A stretch of 64,000 nt of DNA from Aquisalimonas lutea (lineage in GTDB: Bacteria; Pseudomonadota; Gammaproteobacteria; Nitrococcales; Aquisalimonadaceae). The stretch spans positions 325,792 to 389,791 of the forward strand of contig NZ_JAUFPK010000004.1 of assembly GCF_030409225.1 (NCBI RefSeq), in the 5' to 3' direction. Below the pieces are notes generated by a model. The model was not told where the DNA came from and made no database searches. It saw nothing but the letters and a program-made list of their open reading frames with translations. Made by a program: the position numbers and the translations under genes. Shown here in pieces: positions 29,863-39,796 of the stretch (within the stretch, counting starts at the first letter, position 1; every line of letters starts with the position of its first letter).

Positions 29863-30630
29863 ATGGCTATCACCATCACCCATGACCAGGCGACGAGTAC
29901 CGGTGGGGACGACTACCTCAGCTGGTGGGAAGGCGAGTTCGTCACCGGTGATCATCCGGACAACACCGGCGGCTTCTATCCCGGCATGTTTTCCGGCTCG
30001 CAGTACGCTATGTCCAGTGGCGTGGCCGGTCACACAGCGGGCTTCATCGCATCCGCACCTGCGGGAGAGACGCTCGACTATACGTTCATGGATTCCCCGG
30101 CGCACACGCTCTACGGTGACCTCGAGAAGTTGGAGTTCGGTGATCAGATCGGCGGTGGCACCTCGACGCCGTACTCCTTCAACTCCGGTCCGGAGCTGAC
30201 CGTCGACGGGCTCGACCTGAGCTCTGGAGCAGTGGCCAACAACCAGATCCACGAGATCGTCTACGGTCTGATGCAGGGCGATGCCACGGAGCTGGAGAAC
30301 TTCCTCAACACCGAGGACCTCACCGTCAACGGCAGCTCCGGGGACGACGTCATCAACGGCTACGCCGGCGATGACACGCTGACCGGCAACGGTGGCGACG
30401 ACACGTTCCTGTTCGATCTGTACGGCAACGCCGGCACCATCGGTGACGACACCATCGAGGACTACGAGATCGGCGACGACGTCGTCGACATCTCGGCGTT
30501 CGACAGCTACTCCGACACGGTCGTCGGCAGCGACCTGGAGATCGAGGTCTTCGACGCGTCCTCGAACTCCCAGGGCACGGTGACTCTCGTGGGCATCGAC
30601 GACGTCAACGACGTCACGATTGCTGCCTGA
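29863..30630 (+). CDS. hasA: Hemophore HasA with C-terminal RTX extension
   Basis: Secreted hemophore, 255 residues. Residues 1-150 follow Serratia HasA: GGFYPGMFSGSQYAMSS (36-52), SPAHTLYGDLEKLEFGDQ (78-95) and IHEIVYGLMQGD (129-140). Both heme ligands are kept: His31 (HasA His32) and Tyr73 (Tyr75), with the Tyr partner His81 (His83). Unlike the 188-residue classical HasA, it continues with three RTX nonapeptides, GSSGDDVIN, GYAGDDTLT and GNGGDDTFL (157-183), and an acidic tail ending DVTIAA, like the calcium-binding secretion domain of RTX proteins. No signal peptide, as expected for type I export by the HasDEF system encoded next. A strong AAGGAGG precedes ATG 29863. Confidence 0.93.
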   Translation: MAITITHDQATSTGGDDYLSWWEGEFVTGDHPDNTGGFYPGMFSGSQYAMSSGVAGHTAGFIASAPAGETLDYTFMDSPAHTLYGDLEKLEFGDQIGGGTSTPYSFNSGPELTVDGLDLSSGAVANNQIHEIVYGLMQGDATELENFLNTEDLTVNGSSGDDVINGYAGDDTLTGNGGDDTFLFDLYGNAGTIGDDTIEDYEIGDDVVDISAFDSYSDTVVGSDLEIEVFDASSNSQGTVTLVGIDDVNDVTIAA

Positions 30631-30782
30631 GTCGGCGCAAGGGCAGGGAAGCAGCACCCGCCAGGGAGGCGGAGGTCCCGCTGCGGTCGTCCGGTGCAGG
30701 GCGGCCGTAGCGGCCTTTATCCCCGTGAATCGAGCGAACGCCATGTCGATACGCCGAATGCGCCGCGTTTTCCCGTACGTCG
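30631..30782 (+). other. hasA-hasD spacer with possible partial terminator
   Basis: 152 nt without a gene. GGCCG-TAG-CGGCC at 30703-30715 followed by TTTAT forms a short hairpin with a weak U-run. It could act as a leaky terminator that lowers secretion-gene expression relative to hasA. Confidence 0.4.
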
Positions 30783-32534
30783 ATGCGTAATTGGGACGGG
30801 CAACGCAACGAGATGGCAGCCGTGCTCGCGCAGTTCCGCGGCGGGTTGATCCATGTCGGCATCTTCTCCGCGGTGATCAACCTGCTGATGCTCGCGCCGG
30901 CGTTGTACATGCTCCAGGTCTACGACCGCGTGCTGGCGTCCAGCAATGAGATGACGCTGCTCATGCTCACGGTCATGGTCCTGGGCGCCTATGCCATGAC
31001 GGGACTGCTGGAATGGCTGCGCAGCGCGGTGGTGATTCGCCTGGGCGCGCAGGTCGATCTGCGCCTGAGCCCGCGCATCTTCGACGCCGCCTTCGACAGC
31101 AATCTCAGGAGCGGCCGGCTGGCCGCCGGTCAGGCACTGAACGACCTCACCACGTTGCGCCAGTTCGCCACCGGTAACGCGCTGTTCGCCTTTTTCGATG
31201 TCCCGTGGTTCCCGGTGTACCTGCTGGTTATCTCCATGCTGCACCCCTGGCTCGGCATGCTCGCGCTGGCCGGGGCGCTGGTGTTGCTGGCGCTGGCCTG
31301 GCTCAACCAGCGGCGTTCGATGCCGCTGCTGGAGGAGGCCGGCGACTGGTCGATCCAGGCGAGCCAGCGCGCTACTGCCAATCTGCGCAACACGGGCGCC
31401 ATCGAGGCCATGGGAATGTTGCCCAATCTGCGCGCGCGCTGGCTGGACCAGCACCGCGGCTTTCTCGCCCGGCAGAACCGCGCCAGCGAGCGGACCGCGG
31501 TGATCACCGCATGGTCGCGGGCCGGGCGGCTTGCGCTGCAGTCCGGCGTGCTCGGGCTGGGGGCGCTGCTCGCCGTGGAGGGCGAGATCACGCCCGGCAT
31601 GATGATCGCCGGCTCGATCCTCATGGGGCGCGTGCTCGGACCCATCGATCAGCTCATCGGCGTGTGGAAGCAGTGGACCGGTGCCCACCAGGCCTACCAG
31701 CGTCTCCAGGGCCTGCTCAGCGAGCATCCGCCGCGGGAGGCCGGCATGCCGCTTCCCGATCCGACCGGCGCGCTTGCCGTGGAGCAGGTGGCCGGCGGGC
31801 CTCCGGGCCAGCGCACGCGCATCCTGCGCGGGGTGAGCTTCGAGCTGGCCGCCGGCGAGGTGCTGGGCCTGATGGGGCCCTCGGGTTCCGGCAAGTCGAC
31901 GCTGGGGCGGCTGCTGGTGGGCGTGTGGCCCCCTGCGGCCGGCACCGTCCGCCTGGACGGCGCCGATATCGGCACCTGGGACAAGACCGCGCTGGGGCCG
32001 TTCATCGGCTACCTGCCGCAGGACGTGGAGCTGTTCGCCGGCACCATCGCCGAGAACATCGCGCGCTTCGGCGAGCCGGACCCGGACCGGGTCGTGGAGG
32101 CGGGCCGCCTGGCCGGTGTGCACGAGATGGTGCTCCAGCAGCCGAACGGCTACGACACGGTGCTGGGCGAGGGCGGCAGCGGGCTCTCCGGCGGGCAGAA
32201 GCAGCGTGTCGCCCTGGCCCGCGCGGTCTACGGCCTGCCGGTACTCCTGGTCCTGGATGAGCCCAACGCCAGCCTGGACGACGCCGGCGAGAAGGCGCTG
32301 CTCGCGGCACTGGCCGCGCTCAAGGAGCGTGGCTGCACCATGGTGGTCATCAGCCACAAGCCGGACATCGTGCGGCTGACCGATCGTCTGCTGGTGCTCC
32401 AGCAGGGGCGCGTCCGGGGCTTCGGCCCTACCGCCCGGATCCTGGCTGCGCAGACCGAGCACACGCGTACGGCCGTCAACTCGACGCACCTTGCGGCGAC
32501 GGACAAAGGACAGAGCAGTGGCCAGGCGGGGTGA
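30783..32534 (+). CDS. hasD: Type I secretion ABC transporter HasD/PrtD
   Basis: Inner-membrane ATPase of the hemophore exporter, 583 residues. A transmembrane domain (about 20-300) with the PrtD-type [12 protein letters not shown] segment is followed by the nucleotide-binding domain: Walker [10 protein letters not shown] (365-373), signature LSGGQKQR (468-475), Walker B LLVLDEP (488-494), with DEPNASLDD characteristic of HasD/AprD/PrtD. There is no C39 peptidase domain. It overlaps hasE by 17 bases. ATG 30783 has no strong ribosome-binding site; ATG 30813 is an alternative. Confidence 0.94.
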   Translation: MRNWDGQRNEMAAVLAQFRGGLIHVGIFSAVINLLMLAPALYMLQVYDRVLASSNEMTLLMLTVMVLGAYAMTGLLEWLRSAVVIRLGAQVDLRLSPRIFDAAFDSNLRSGRLAAGQALNDLTTLRQFATGNALFAFFDVPWFPVYLLVISMLHPWLGMLALAGALVLLALAWLNQRRSMPLLEEAGDWSIQASQRATANLRNTGAIEAMGMLPNLRARWLDQHRGFLARQNRASERTAVITAWSRAGRLALQSGVLGLGALLAVEGEITPGMMIAGSILMGRVLGPIDQLIGVWKQWTGAHQAYQRLQGLLSEHPPREAGMPLPDPTGALAVEQVAGGPPGQRTRILRGVSFELAAGEVLGLMGPSGSGKSTLGRLLVGVWPPAAGTVRLDGADIGTWDKTALGPFIGYLPQDVELFAGTIAENIARFGEPDPDRVVEAGRLAGVHEMVLQQPNGYDTVLGEGGSGLSGGQKQRVALARAVYGLPVLLVLDEPNASLDDAGEKALLAALAALKERGCTMVVISHKPDIVRLTDRLLVLQQGRVRGFGPTARILAAQTEHTRTAVNSTHLAATDKGQSSGQAG

Positions 32535-33864
32535 TCAGGAGGCGGAGAGCGCACACGTGGAGGCGCATCCCGACGCCGCCTTGCACCTGGATGCCCGCCG
32601 CTACCTGCGTGGAGGGCTGGTGGTCGTCCTGCTCGGGTTCATCGGGCTGCTCCTGTGGGCGGGGCTCGCGCCGCTCGACAAGGGCGTCGCCGTGCCGGCG
32701 ACGGTGACGGTCTCCGGTAACCGCAAGGCGGTGCAGCCGACCGAAGGAGGACGGGTGGAGCGTCTGCTCGTCAGCGAGGGCGCCGCGGTGGATGCCGGGG
32801 ACGTTCTGCTGCGTCTCAACGACAATCGCCTGCGCTCCGAGGCCGAAGCCCTGCGCGTGCAGTGGCTCGCGGCGACCGCCCGCGCGGCGCGCCTGCGCGC
32901 TGAGAGCAGCGGCGCCGAGCGCATTGCGTTTCCGGAGGTCCTGCGCGCCAGCGAGGACCCGCGCGTACCCGTGATGCTGGCGCTCCAGCGCCAACTGCTG
33001 GACAAGCGCCGGGCCGCATTGCGGGCCGAGCTCCAGGGCATCGAGGAGAAGATCGCCGGCAGTCGGGCCAGCCTCTCCGGGCTGAGCCACACGCGACGGG
33101 CGCGTCAGCGCCAGCGTGAGCTTCTGGTCGAGCAGATCGAAGGGCTGGCGGGCCTGGTGGAGTCCGGGTACGTGGCCCGCAACCGGTTCCTTGAGCTCCG
33201 GCGCGAGAGCGAGCGCCTGGAGGCCGAGCTCGCGGAGGACCGCGGCCGCATGAACGAGCTGCGCAACCGCATCGCGGAGCTGGAGGCGCGGGCGCGGCAG
33301 CGGCGGGAGGAGCATCAGCGCGAGGTGGATACCCGGCTCACCGAGGTCAGCGTTCGCGCGGACGAGCTGCGCGCGCGGCTCGACGGTGTCGAATCGCGGC
33401 TCGCCGACACCGTCATCCGGGCCCCGGCCAGCGGACGGGTGGTCGGGCTGAAGGTGTTCACCGAGGGCGGGGTGGTCGCCGAGGGCGCGACGCTCATGGA
33501 GATCGTACCCGGGGATGCGCCGCTGTTGGTCGAGGGGCGCGCACCGGTGTCGGTGGTCGACCGGCTCCATGCGGGGCTGGCCGTGGACCTGATGTTCACG
33601 GCGTTCAATCAAAGCGATACGCCCCGGGTTCCGGGTGAAGTCACGCAGGTATCGGCGGATCGCCTCGTGGACGACACGACGAATGAGCCGTACTACCGCG
33701 TCGAGATTCGCGTCGAGCGTGACGCGTTGCCATGGGGCCCCGAGCGGCGGATCCGGCCGGGCATGTCCGTGGAGGCGTTCGTGCGCACCGGCGAGCGCAC
33801 GCTGCTGAGCTACCTGTTCAAGCCGTTGATGGACCGCCTGAACACCGCGTTTGCCGGAGGCTGA
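32518..33864 (+). CDS. hasE: Type I secretion membrane-fusion protein HasE
   Basis: Periplasmic adaptor linking HasD to the outer-membrane channel, 448 residues. One N-terminal transmembrane helix (about 32-51), the biotinyl-lipoyl halves ([22 protein letters not shown] and [13 protein letters not shown], split here), a long coiled coil (about 95-300) and a beta-barrel end with [12 protein letters not shown]. HlyD/AprE family. GTG 32518 is chosen: AAGGA lies eight bases upstream within hasD. It ends four bases before the hasF start. Confidence 0.94.
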   Translation: MARRGDQEAESAHVEAHPDAALHLDARRYLRGGLVVVLLGFIGLLLWAGLAPLDKGVAVPATVTVSGNRKAVQPTEGGRVERLLVSEGAAVDAGDVLLRLNDNRLRSEAEALRVQWLAATARAARLRAESSGAERIAFPEVLRASEDPRVPVMLALQRQLLDKRRAALRAELQGIEEKIAGSRASLSGLSHTRRARQRQRELLVEQIEGLAGLVESGYVARNRFLELRRESERLEAELAEDRGRMNELRNRIAELEARARQRREEHQREVDTRLTEVSVRADELRARLDGVESRLADTVIRAPASGRVVGLKVFTEGGVVAEGATLMEIVPGDAPLLVEGRAPVSVVDRLHAGLAVDLMFTAFNQSDTPRVPGEVTQVSADRLVDDTTNEPYYRVEIRVERDALPWGPERRIRPGMSVEAFVRTGERTLLSYLFKPLMDRLNTAFAGG

Positions 33865-33868
33865 ACGA

Positions 33869-35299
33869 ATGACGATCCTCGTCCGTACGCGCGGCCGCTC
33901 ACGCCTGACCGTCGGGCTCGCCCTCATGGCCGTCCTATGGGCCGGCAACGCACACGCCATGGGCGTGCTGGAGGCCTACGAACACGCGCTGCGCAACGAT
34001 CCCACCTTCCAGGTGGCGGTCAAGGCCCGGGAGGCCGGTGCGTCCCATCGCGCCATCGGCCGCGCCGAGCTGCTGCCGCGTGTGTCGTTCACCTACAGCG
34101 CCGCCGAGAACCGCTCGGAAGTCACGCAGCTATCCGCCCTGGGCGATGCCACCGCCACGCGCGACTATGACAGCAGTGCGGCGGTGCTCAGCCTGGAGCA
34201 ACCGCTGCTCGACTACGGTGCCTGGGCCGCGTACCAGGAGGGGGTGGCCAAGAGCCGTCGTGCGCACGCGCAGTTCCGCGAGGCGCAGCAGACCCTGATC
34301 GTACGGGTGTTCGAGGCCTACACGGCGGTCCTGCTCGCGGCGGAGCGCGAGCGCCTGGCGCGGGCGCGCAAGAGCAACCTCGACGCGCGCCTGCAGGCCA
34401 ATGAGCGGCTCTACCGCGGAGGGGAGGGCACCACGACCGACGTGATCGAAACCCGCGCGCGCCTGGAGCTCGCCCGCGCCAAGGTGATCGAGGCGGACGA
34501 CACTGTGGCGGCAGCCCGGCGTCGTCTGCAGGCGATCACGGGGACCGCGATCGGGCCCCGCCAGTTGGCGAAATTGCGCTCTGACGGAAGAATGCCGCCG
34601 CTACGACCGGGCACGTTTCGGGCCTGGCGCGAACGTGCCGTGGCGGGCAGCCCGGCGCTGGAGCGGCTGCGCCACGGCGTCGAGGTGGCCGACGAGCAGC
34701 TCGCCGGTGCGCGCGCGGAGCACCTTCCGACGGTGTCGCTGGAGATGAGCACGAGGCGAACGGAGTCCAGCACCGAAAGTGCGTACAACCGCCGCTACGA
34801 TACCGACCGCATCGGCATACGTTTCGAAATGCCGTTGTTCGCGGGGGGCGGTGTCACCGCCCGCCGGCACCAGGCCGCCGCGGAACGAGGGCGCATGCGC
34901 CGCCAGCTGCGGGCCGAGCGGGCGACGCTGATCAACGATCTGCGCGAGCAGTTCAACCGGGCGCGCAGTGCGGAGGCCCGGATCACGGCCTATCGGGAGG
35001 CGGTGAGCTCGGCGCGCACGCTGGTCGAGGCGACCCGCAAGAGCGTCATCGGGGGGGAGCGCACGAATCCGGACGTGCTGGACGCCGAGGAGCAGCTCTA
35101 CACGGCCAGCCGCGACCTGGCCGAGGCACGCTACGGCTACTTGCGCGCGTGGGTGCGGCTGCACCGATTGGCCGGCAGGCTCGACCGTGCGGCCCTGGCG
35201 AGACTGGCCCGGAGTTTCACCGCGGACACGACGGCCGGCGCCCATGATGGCGTACCGCGGCGCAGTGTCCGCACGGTCCGGGAAGGTGAGGGGTGGTAA
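33869..35299 (+). CDS. hasF: TolC family outer-membrane channel HasF
   Basis: Outer-membrane exit duct of the exporter, 476 residues. It has a signal peptide ending near NAHA (residue 30), followed by MGVLEAYEHALRNDP, typical of TolC/AprF, and two repeats of coiled-coil and beta-strand sequence. GGAGG lies eight bases before ATG 33869. Having a dedicated channel in the operon, rather than sharing the housekeeping TolC, resembles the Pseudomonas has/apr arrangement more than that of Serratia. Confidence 0.93.
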   Translation: MTILVRTRGRSRLTVGLALMAVLWAGNAHAMGVLEAYEHALRNDPTFQVAVKAREAGASHRAIGRAELLPRVSFTYSAAENRSEVTQLSALGDATATRDYDSSAAVLSLEQPLLDYGAWAAYQEGVAKSRRAHAQFREAQQTLIVRVFEAYTAVLLAAERERLARARKSNLDARLQANERLYRGGEGTTTDVIETRARLELARAKVIEADDTVAAARRRLQAITGTAIGPRQLAKLRSDGRMPPLRPGTFRAWRERAVAGSPALERLRHGVEVADEQLAGARAEHLPTVSLEMSTRRTESSTESAYNRRYDTDRIGIRFEMPLFAGGGVTARRHQAAAERGRMRRQLRAERATLINDLREQFNRARSAEARITAYREAVSSARTLVEATRKSVIGGERTNPDVLDAEEQLYTASRDLAEARYGYLRAWVRLHRLAGRLDRAALARLARSFTADTTAGAHDGVPRRSVRTVREGEGW

Positions 35300-35371
35300 C
35301 CGCGTAAACGTTATAGGGGCAGATATGTCTGCGAAACCATCCTAACCAGAACAATAGCAAGAGGCCTGCTC

Positions 35372-35971
35372 ATGTCCGAGGTTGCGAATGCCGCGCCACC
35401 CCTGTCCCGGCGGCTCAAGAACGAGACCGCGTCGGTCCACGAGACGCTGGACAAGCGGATCATGACCGCCGCACCGTTTTCGGACCGGCAGCGCTACGCA
35501 CGCTTTCTGCGTGTGCAGCTGCGGCTGCACCATGCCACCGCCCCGTTATATCGTGACGCCCGGCTGCAGGCAGGGCTTCCCGGCCTCCTCGACCCGAACC
35601 GCCTGGAGGCGGTGCAGTCCGACTGCGCGGATCTCGGCCTGTCGCCGGATGTGCTCGACGACGACCGCCGTGCGGCGGCGAAGGCGGTGATACCGGACGG
35701 GTGCGAGGCGTTCGGCTGGATCTACACCCAGGAGGGCTCGCGCATGGGGGCGGCCATCCTGCTCAAGGAAGTCGAGCGCGAGCTGGGGCTGTCCTCGGCG
35801 TTCGGCGCCCGGCACATGGCGGCGCACCCGGACGGACGCGCCCCGCACTGGCGCCGCTTCAAGGCGGCGCTCGACGCCCTTGGACTGACCGCCGGTGAGT
35901 GCCAGCGCGCGGTTGCGGGAGCGCGTGCGGCATTCCGCTTCGTGCAGCATTCCGTCGACGATCTGATGTAG
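35372..35971 (+). CDS. hemO: Heme oxygenase (HemO/PigA type)
   Basis: Cytosolic heme oxygenase, 199 residues, which opens imported heme to biliverdin, CO and iron. The proximal ligand is His23 in ETASVHETLD, and the distal helix reads GWIYTQEGSRMGAAIL, close to Pseudomonas HemO (GWLFVSEGSKLGAAFL). AFGARHMAAH also fits. AGAGG lies eight bases before ATG 35372. It lies 72 bp after hasF on the same strand and completes the path from hemoglobin to iron. No bacteriophytochrome is adjacent, which argues against a BphO role. Confidence 0.92.
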   Translation: MSEVANAAPPLSRRLKNETASVHETLDKRIMTAAPFSDRQRYARFLRVQLRLHHATAPLYRDARLQAGLPGLLDPNRLEAVQSDCADLGLSPDVLDDDRRAAAKAVIPDGCEAFGWIYTQEGSRMGAAILLKEVERELGLSSAFGARHMAAHPDGRAPHWRRFKAALDALGLTAGECQRAVAGARAAFRFVQHSVDDLM

Positions 35972-36033
35972 CACCGCGAACCGGCAGCGGGCCCGCAAGG
36001 CGTATCAACGGGCTCACGCCACCCCGGCATGGC

Positions 36034-36927
36034 TCACTCCTCCGCGCCCCGTGCGACTCGCAGCAGCCAGTCGCGCAGCAGCGCGGCTTCCGGGCGCAGT
36101 TGCCCGCCAGCCGGCCAGGCCACGTAGAACGTCTCCTCGACGGGCATCGCCAGGTCGAACGGGGCGACGAGCCGGCCGCTGTCGATGTGCCGCTCGATCA
36201 TCGACCAGCGCCCCATGGCCACGCCCAGCCCTTGCTCCGCCAGCTTGATCGGCAGGCCGGCCGTGTCGAAGTGGGAGCCGCGCCCGCCGTCCACGTCCCG
36301 GGCCGCCCCGGCCCGTTGCAGCCATTCGGGCCAGCCGTTGCGGAATCCGTCCGTATGCAGCAGGCGCTCGTCGGCGAGCCGTGCCGGGACCCCTTCGAGC
36401 CGGGCCGAGACCGTCGCCGCGCACACGGGCAGGAGGTATTCCTGCATGAGCGGCTGCATTTCCAGCTCGGTCCACTCGCCGATCCCGTAGCGGATCTCCA
36501 GGTCCACGCCGGATTCGATGAACTGCGGATTCCAGATGGTCGAGATCACACGGATGTCGAGGTCCGGATGCTCCCGATAGAACGAGCCCAGGCGCGGCAC
36601 CAGCCAGAGCTCGCCGAAACCGGGCGTGGCGCGGATCGTGACCAGCTCGCCGCGCGCATAGCCGAACAGCTCCTCGGTGCCGAGGGTCAGCCGCTCGAAG
36701 GCGTCGTGGACCACCGCCAGGTAGGCCCGGCCGCTGTCGGTGAGCTGCAGGCTCTGCGGCAGGCGGTGAAACAGCACCTGGCCGAGCCGATCCTCCAGCA
36801 GGCGGATCTGCTGGCTGACCGCGGACTGGGTCACGTGCAGCTCCTCGGCGGCGCGCGTGAAGCTCGTGTGGCGCGCGGCCGCCTCGAACGTGCGCAGCCA
36901 GCTCGGCGGTGGCAACGATCTGGGCAC
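36034..36927 (-). CDS. LysR-type regulator, probably of choline sulfate use
   Basis: A 297-residue LysR-type activator with an N-terminal winged helix (about 6-65; FTRAAEELHVTQSAVSQQIRLLED in pieces) and an effector domain. LHVTQSAVSQQIRLLEDRLG is the GcvA-like helix. It is divergent from choline sulfatase, with 133 bp between start codons, the classic arrangement for a LysR regulator and its target. A family of LysR proteins dedicated to choline sulfate catabolism exists, so choline or choline-O-sulfate is the likely effector. Confidence 0.88.
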   Translation of the reverse strand: MPRSLPPPSWLRTFEAAARHTSFTRAAEELHVTQSAVSQQIRLLEDRLGQVLFHRLPQSLQLTDSGRAYLAVVHDAFERLTLGTEELFGYARGELVTIRATPGFGELWLVPRLGSFYREHPDLDIRVISTIWNPQFIESGVDLEIRYGIGEWTELEMQPLMQEYLLPVCAATVSARLEGVPARLADERLLHTDGFRNGWPEWLQRAGAARDVDGGRGSHFDTAGLPIKLAEQGLGVAMGRWSMIERHIDSGRLVAPFDLAMPVEETFYVAWPAGGQLRPEAALLRDWLLRVARGAEE

Positions 36928-37060
36928 CAGCGCCTCCGGGCGGCATAAGCTCAGCTAAGCCTAACACGGTGAATTCATTGTTTGTTCCGCCGGGGGAGCC
37001 CCGCGGACACTCGGTCGCGTCGCAGTCAATGTCTTAGCCGTCCGAATGGAGGAGCGCGTC
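36928..37060. promoter_or_regulatory. LysR-betC divergent promoter region
   Basis: 133 bp with several short symmetrical elements: TAAGCTCAGCTAAG near 36946 and the 8-bp palindrome TGAATTCA near 36970. One of these may be the LysR site. GGAGG just upstream of 37061 sets the betC start. No clear -35/-10 pair was identified. Confidence 0.4.
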
Positions 37061-38656
37061 ATGGCAGCCGATCGCCCCAATATCCTGTTCATCATGGCCG
37101 ACCAGCTCGGTGCCCCGGTACTCCCGGCCTACGGTCACCCGGTCGTGAAGACGCCGAACATCGATCGCCTCGTCGAGCGCGGCACGGTATTCGCGAACGC
37201 CTACTGCAATTCACCGCTGTGCTCGACCTCGCGCGTATCCATGCTTTCCGGGCGCTTACCGTCCGAACTTGATGCGTTCGATAACGCCTCCGAGTTCCCG
37301 TCCCAGGTGCCGACCTTCGCGCACTACCTGCGCGCGCTCGACTATCGCACCTGCCTGTCGGGCAAGATGCACCTTGTCGGTCCCGACCAGCTCCACGGCT
37401 TCGAGGAGCGCCTGACCACCGATTTCTACCCCGTGGACTTCGGCTGGACGCCGGACTGGGAGAAGCCGGAGGAGCAGCTGGAGTTCTTCCACACCATGGA
37501 GAGCGTCACGCACTCGGGCGTGGTCGCGCGCAGCATGCCCATCGACTACGACGACGAGGCGACCTGGAAGGCCGCCCGGCACATCTACGACGTCACGCGC
37601 GACCAGAACAACAGGGACGATCGACCCTTCTTCATCTGCACGTCCCTGACGCACCCGCACGATCCGTACCTCACCACGCGCGAATACTATGAGCGCTATG
37701 CCGCCGACGAGATCGACATGCCGCATGTCGAGTACCGTCCCGTGGACCAGCGCGACGCGCACAGCGCGCGGCTGTACTACCACTACGGCATGCACCAGGT
37801 GGATCACACCGACGAGGACATCCGCCGTTCGCGGCATGCCTACTACGGCATGATCAGCTACGTCGACGACAAGGTGGGCGAGCTCCTCGACGCACTCGAG
37901 AAGACCGGTCAGCTGGACAACACCATCGTGATCTTCTCCGCCGACCACGGCGACATGATGGGTGAGCGGGGTATGTGGTACAAGATGAGCATGTACGAGT
38001 GGTCCGCCGCCGTGCCGTTCGTCATCAGCCATCCCGACATCCCCGGCGGCCGGCGCGCGACGGGCAACATGTCGCTGGTTGACCTGTTCCCGACGCTGGT
38101 CGAGCTCGCCTCCGGCGAGACGCCCGACCCCGTCGTCGCACCGAACCTCGACGGCCGCAGCATCGTGCCGCTGCTGCACGGCAACGACCAGGACTGGCCC
38201 GATACGGCCTACTCCGAGTACATGGGCGAGGGCGCCGCGGGACCCGTGCTGATGGTCCGTCGCGGCCCGTACAAGTACGTCTACAGTGACGGCGAGCCGG
38301 ACCAGTCGGCCGATCCGCCGCAGCTGTTCGATCTCGACAACGACCCGGACGAGCTCGACAACCTCGCCGGCCGTTCCGGCTACAAGGAGATCGAGAACGA
38401 GCTGGCCGAGCGCGTAAGCAAGCGGTGGAACCCGGATGACCTGCGCCGGCGCGTGCTGGATACCCAGAAGCGTCGCCGCTTCATCTACAACGCGCTGAGC
38501 AAGGGCCGGACCCAGCCCTGGGACTGGGAGCCGCGCTCCAATGCCGCCGAGCAGTACATCCGCAACGGCGAGGTGCTGGCCGAGCGCGAGGCGCGGGCCC
38601 GGCTGGACGAGCAGAACCGGCCGGCCGAGACGTACCGCAAACGCGCCGCCAGGTGA
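37061..38656 (+). CDS. betC: Choline-sulfatase BetC
   Basis: Hydrolyses choline-O-sulfate to choline and sulfate; choline can be oxidised to glycine betaine. The 531-residue type I sulfatase begins MAADRPNILFIMADQ, with metal ligands in MADQ and SADHGDMMGERGMW. The cysteine converted to formylglycine is Cys54, the same number as in the Sinorhizobium enzyme, but its motif is C-S-T-S-R rather than C-x-P-S-R or C-x-A-x-R. The C-terminal choline-sulfatase extension is present. ATG 37061 has GGAGG at ideal distance; ATG 37046 overlaps that site. betA/betB are not in the window. Confidence 0.92.
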   Translation: MAADRPNILFIMADQLGAPVLPAYGHPVVKTPNIDRLVERGTVFANAYCNSPLCSTSRVSMLSGRLPSELDAFDNASEFPSQVPTFAHYLRALDYRTCLSGKMHLVGPDQLHGFEERLTTDFYPVDFGWTPDWEKPEEQLEFFHTMESVTHSGVVARSMPIDYDDEATWKAARHIYDVTRDQNNRDDRPFFICTSLTHPHDPYLTTREYYERYAADEIDMPHVEYRPVDQRDAHSARLYYHYGMHQVDHTDEDIRRSRHAYYGMISYVDDKVGELLDALEKTGQLDNTIVIFSADHGDMMGERGMWYKMSMYEWSAAVPFVISHPDIPGGRRATGNMSLVDLFPTLVELASGETPDPVVAPNLDGRSIVPLLHGNDQDWPDTAYSEYMGEGAAGPVLMVRRGPYKYVYSDGEPDQSADPPQLFDLDNDPDELDNLAGRSGYKEIENELAERVSKRWNPDDLRRRVLDTQKRRRFIYNALSKGRTQPWDWEPRSNAAEQYIRNGEVLAEREARARLDEQNRPAETYRKRAAR

Positions 38657-38716
38657 CCGGGTGCCTCCCGGCGGCGCCCGGCGCCGTCGGGATCGGCGTT
38701 TCGTCGGGCCGCGGCA

Positions 38717-39697
38717 TCACGAGCTGCCACGGTCGCCCGGCGCTCCCTTTCCGGCCAGCTCGCGAACCGGCAGGAAGGCCACGTCATAAGGGAGCTCCGG
38801 CTGCAGCGTCACGTGGTCGATGCCGAATTCCTCGTGAAGCACGCGACGCAGGGCGTCCAGGTGCTCCGGCCAGCGCTCCATGGACTGCACCCGTACATGC
38901 GCGGCCAGCGCGTAGCTGCCCGAGGCAATGGTCCATACATGCAGATCGTGGACGCTCTCGATGCCGTCCCGGGCGGACAGGCGCGCCCGCAGGGCAGCGA
39001 GGTCGACGTGCGGCGGCACTCCCTCCATGACCACATGCACGGCCTCCCGCAGCAGCCGCGTGGTCGAGATCAGGATCAGGGCCGAGATGAACAGGGACAG
39101 CAACGGATCGATGGGCGTCCAGCCGCTTACCGCGATGACCAGGCCGCTGGCCAGGGCCGCCACGGAGCCCAGGAGATCGCCCATGACGTGGAGGATGGCG
39201 GCACGGGTGTTCAGGTTTTGCTCGCCGCCGTGGAGCACCTTCAGCACCAGCAGATTGACCGCGAGTCCCACGGCGGCGACGACGAGCACCGCCATCCCGC
39301 TCACGGGGGTGGGCTCCAGCAGGCGATGCACCGCCTCGTAGGCGATCCAGGCCACCACCACCAGCATGAAGCCGGCGTTCACCAGCGAGCCCACGATCTC
39401 CGCTCGCTGCAGCCCGAATGTGTGCCGCGGCCCGGCGGGGCGCATGCTCAGGCGGGCGGCGAGGGCGCCCAGACCCAGCGCCATGGAGTCGGTGATCATG
39501 TGCCCCGCATCGCCGATCAACGCCAGGGAGCCGCTCAGCCAGCCGGCGACGAGCTCCACCGCGGCGAACCCCGACGTGAGCAGCAACCCGAGCAGCAGTG
39601 CCCGGCCGCCGGAGCGCCGCAGATGCTGGTGCTCGTGCGCGTGGTTGCCATCATCCGGATGGTCCCTGTGGTGAGCATGGTCGGTGGGATTCGCCAT
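38717..39697 (-). CDS. Cation diffusion facilitator (ZitB/CzcD type)
   Basis: Inner-membrane metal/proton antiporter, 326 residues. A histidine-rich N terminus (HAHHRDHPDDGNHAHEHQH) precedes six transmembrane helices and a cytoplasmic dimerisation domain. The two metal-site motifs HMITD (helix 2) and HVMGD (helix 5), both HxxxD, indicate a zinc transporter. It is convergent with betC. Zinc and possibly cobalt or cadmium export is the expected role. Confidence 0.92.
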   Translation of the reverse strand: MANPTDHAHHRDHPDDGNHAHEHQHLRRSGGRALLLGLLLTSGFAAVELVAGWLSGSLALIGDAGHMITDSMALGLGALAARLSMRPAGPRHTFGLQRAEIVGSLVNAGFMLVVVAWIAYEAVHRLLEPTPVSGMAVLVVAAVGLAVNLLVLKVLHGGEQNLNTRAAILHVMGDLLGSVAALASGLVIAVSGWTPIDPLLSLFISALILISTTRLLREAVHVVMEGVPPHVDLAALRARLSARDGIESVHDLHVWTIASGSYALAAHVRVQSMERWPEHLDALRRVLHEEFGIDHVTLQPELPYDVAFLPVRELAGKGAPGDRGSS

Positions 39698-39796
39698 GGC
39701 CGCTACTGTGCCGGGTGACCGGCCGTTGCAGCAAGCGGCTGTCGGGGGCCGGCATCGGCGTTGGTAGTCGACTCGGACCCGTGCGCCGGCAACCCC

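Noticed and set aside
28546-30744. 732-codon minus-strand ORF across hasR-hasA
   Set aside because: Opposite well-supported genes; spans their intergenic hairpins; no family features.
30717-32489. 590-codon minus-strand ORF opposite hasD
   Set aside because: Antisense to an ABC transporter with all motifs intact.
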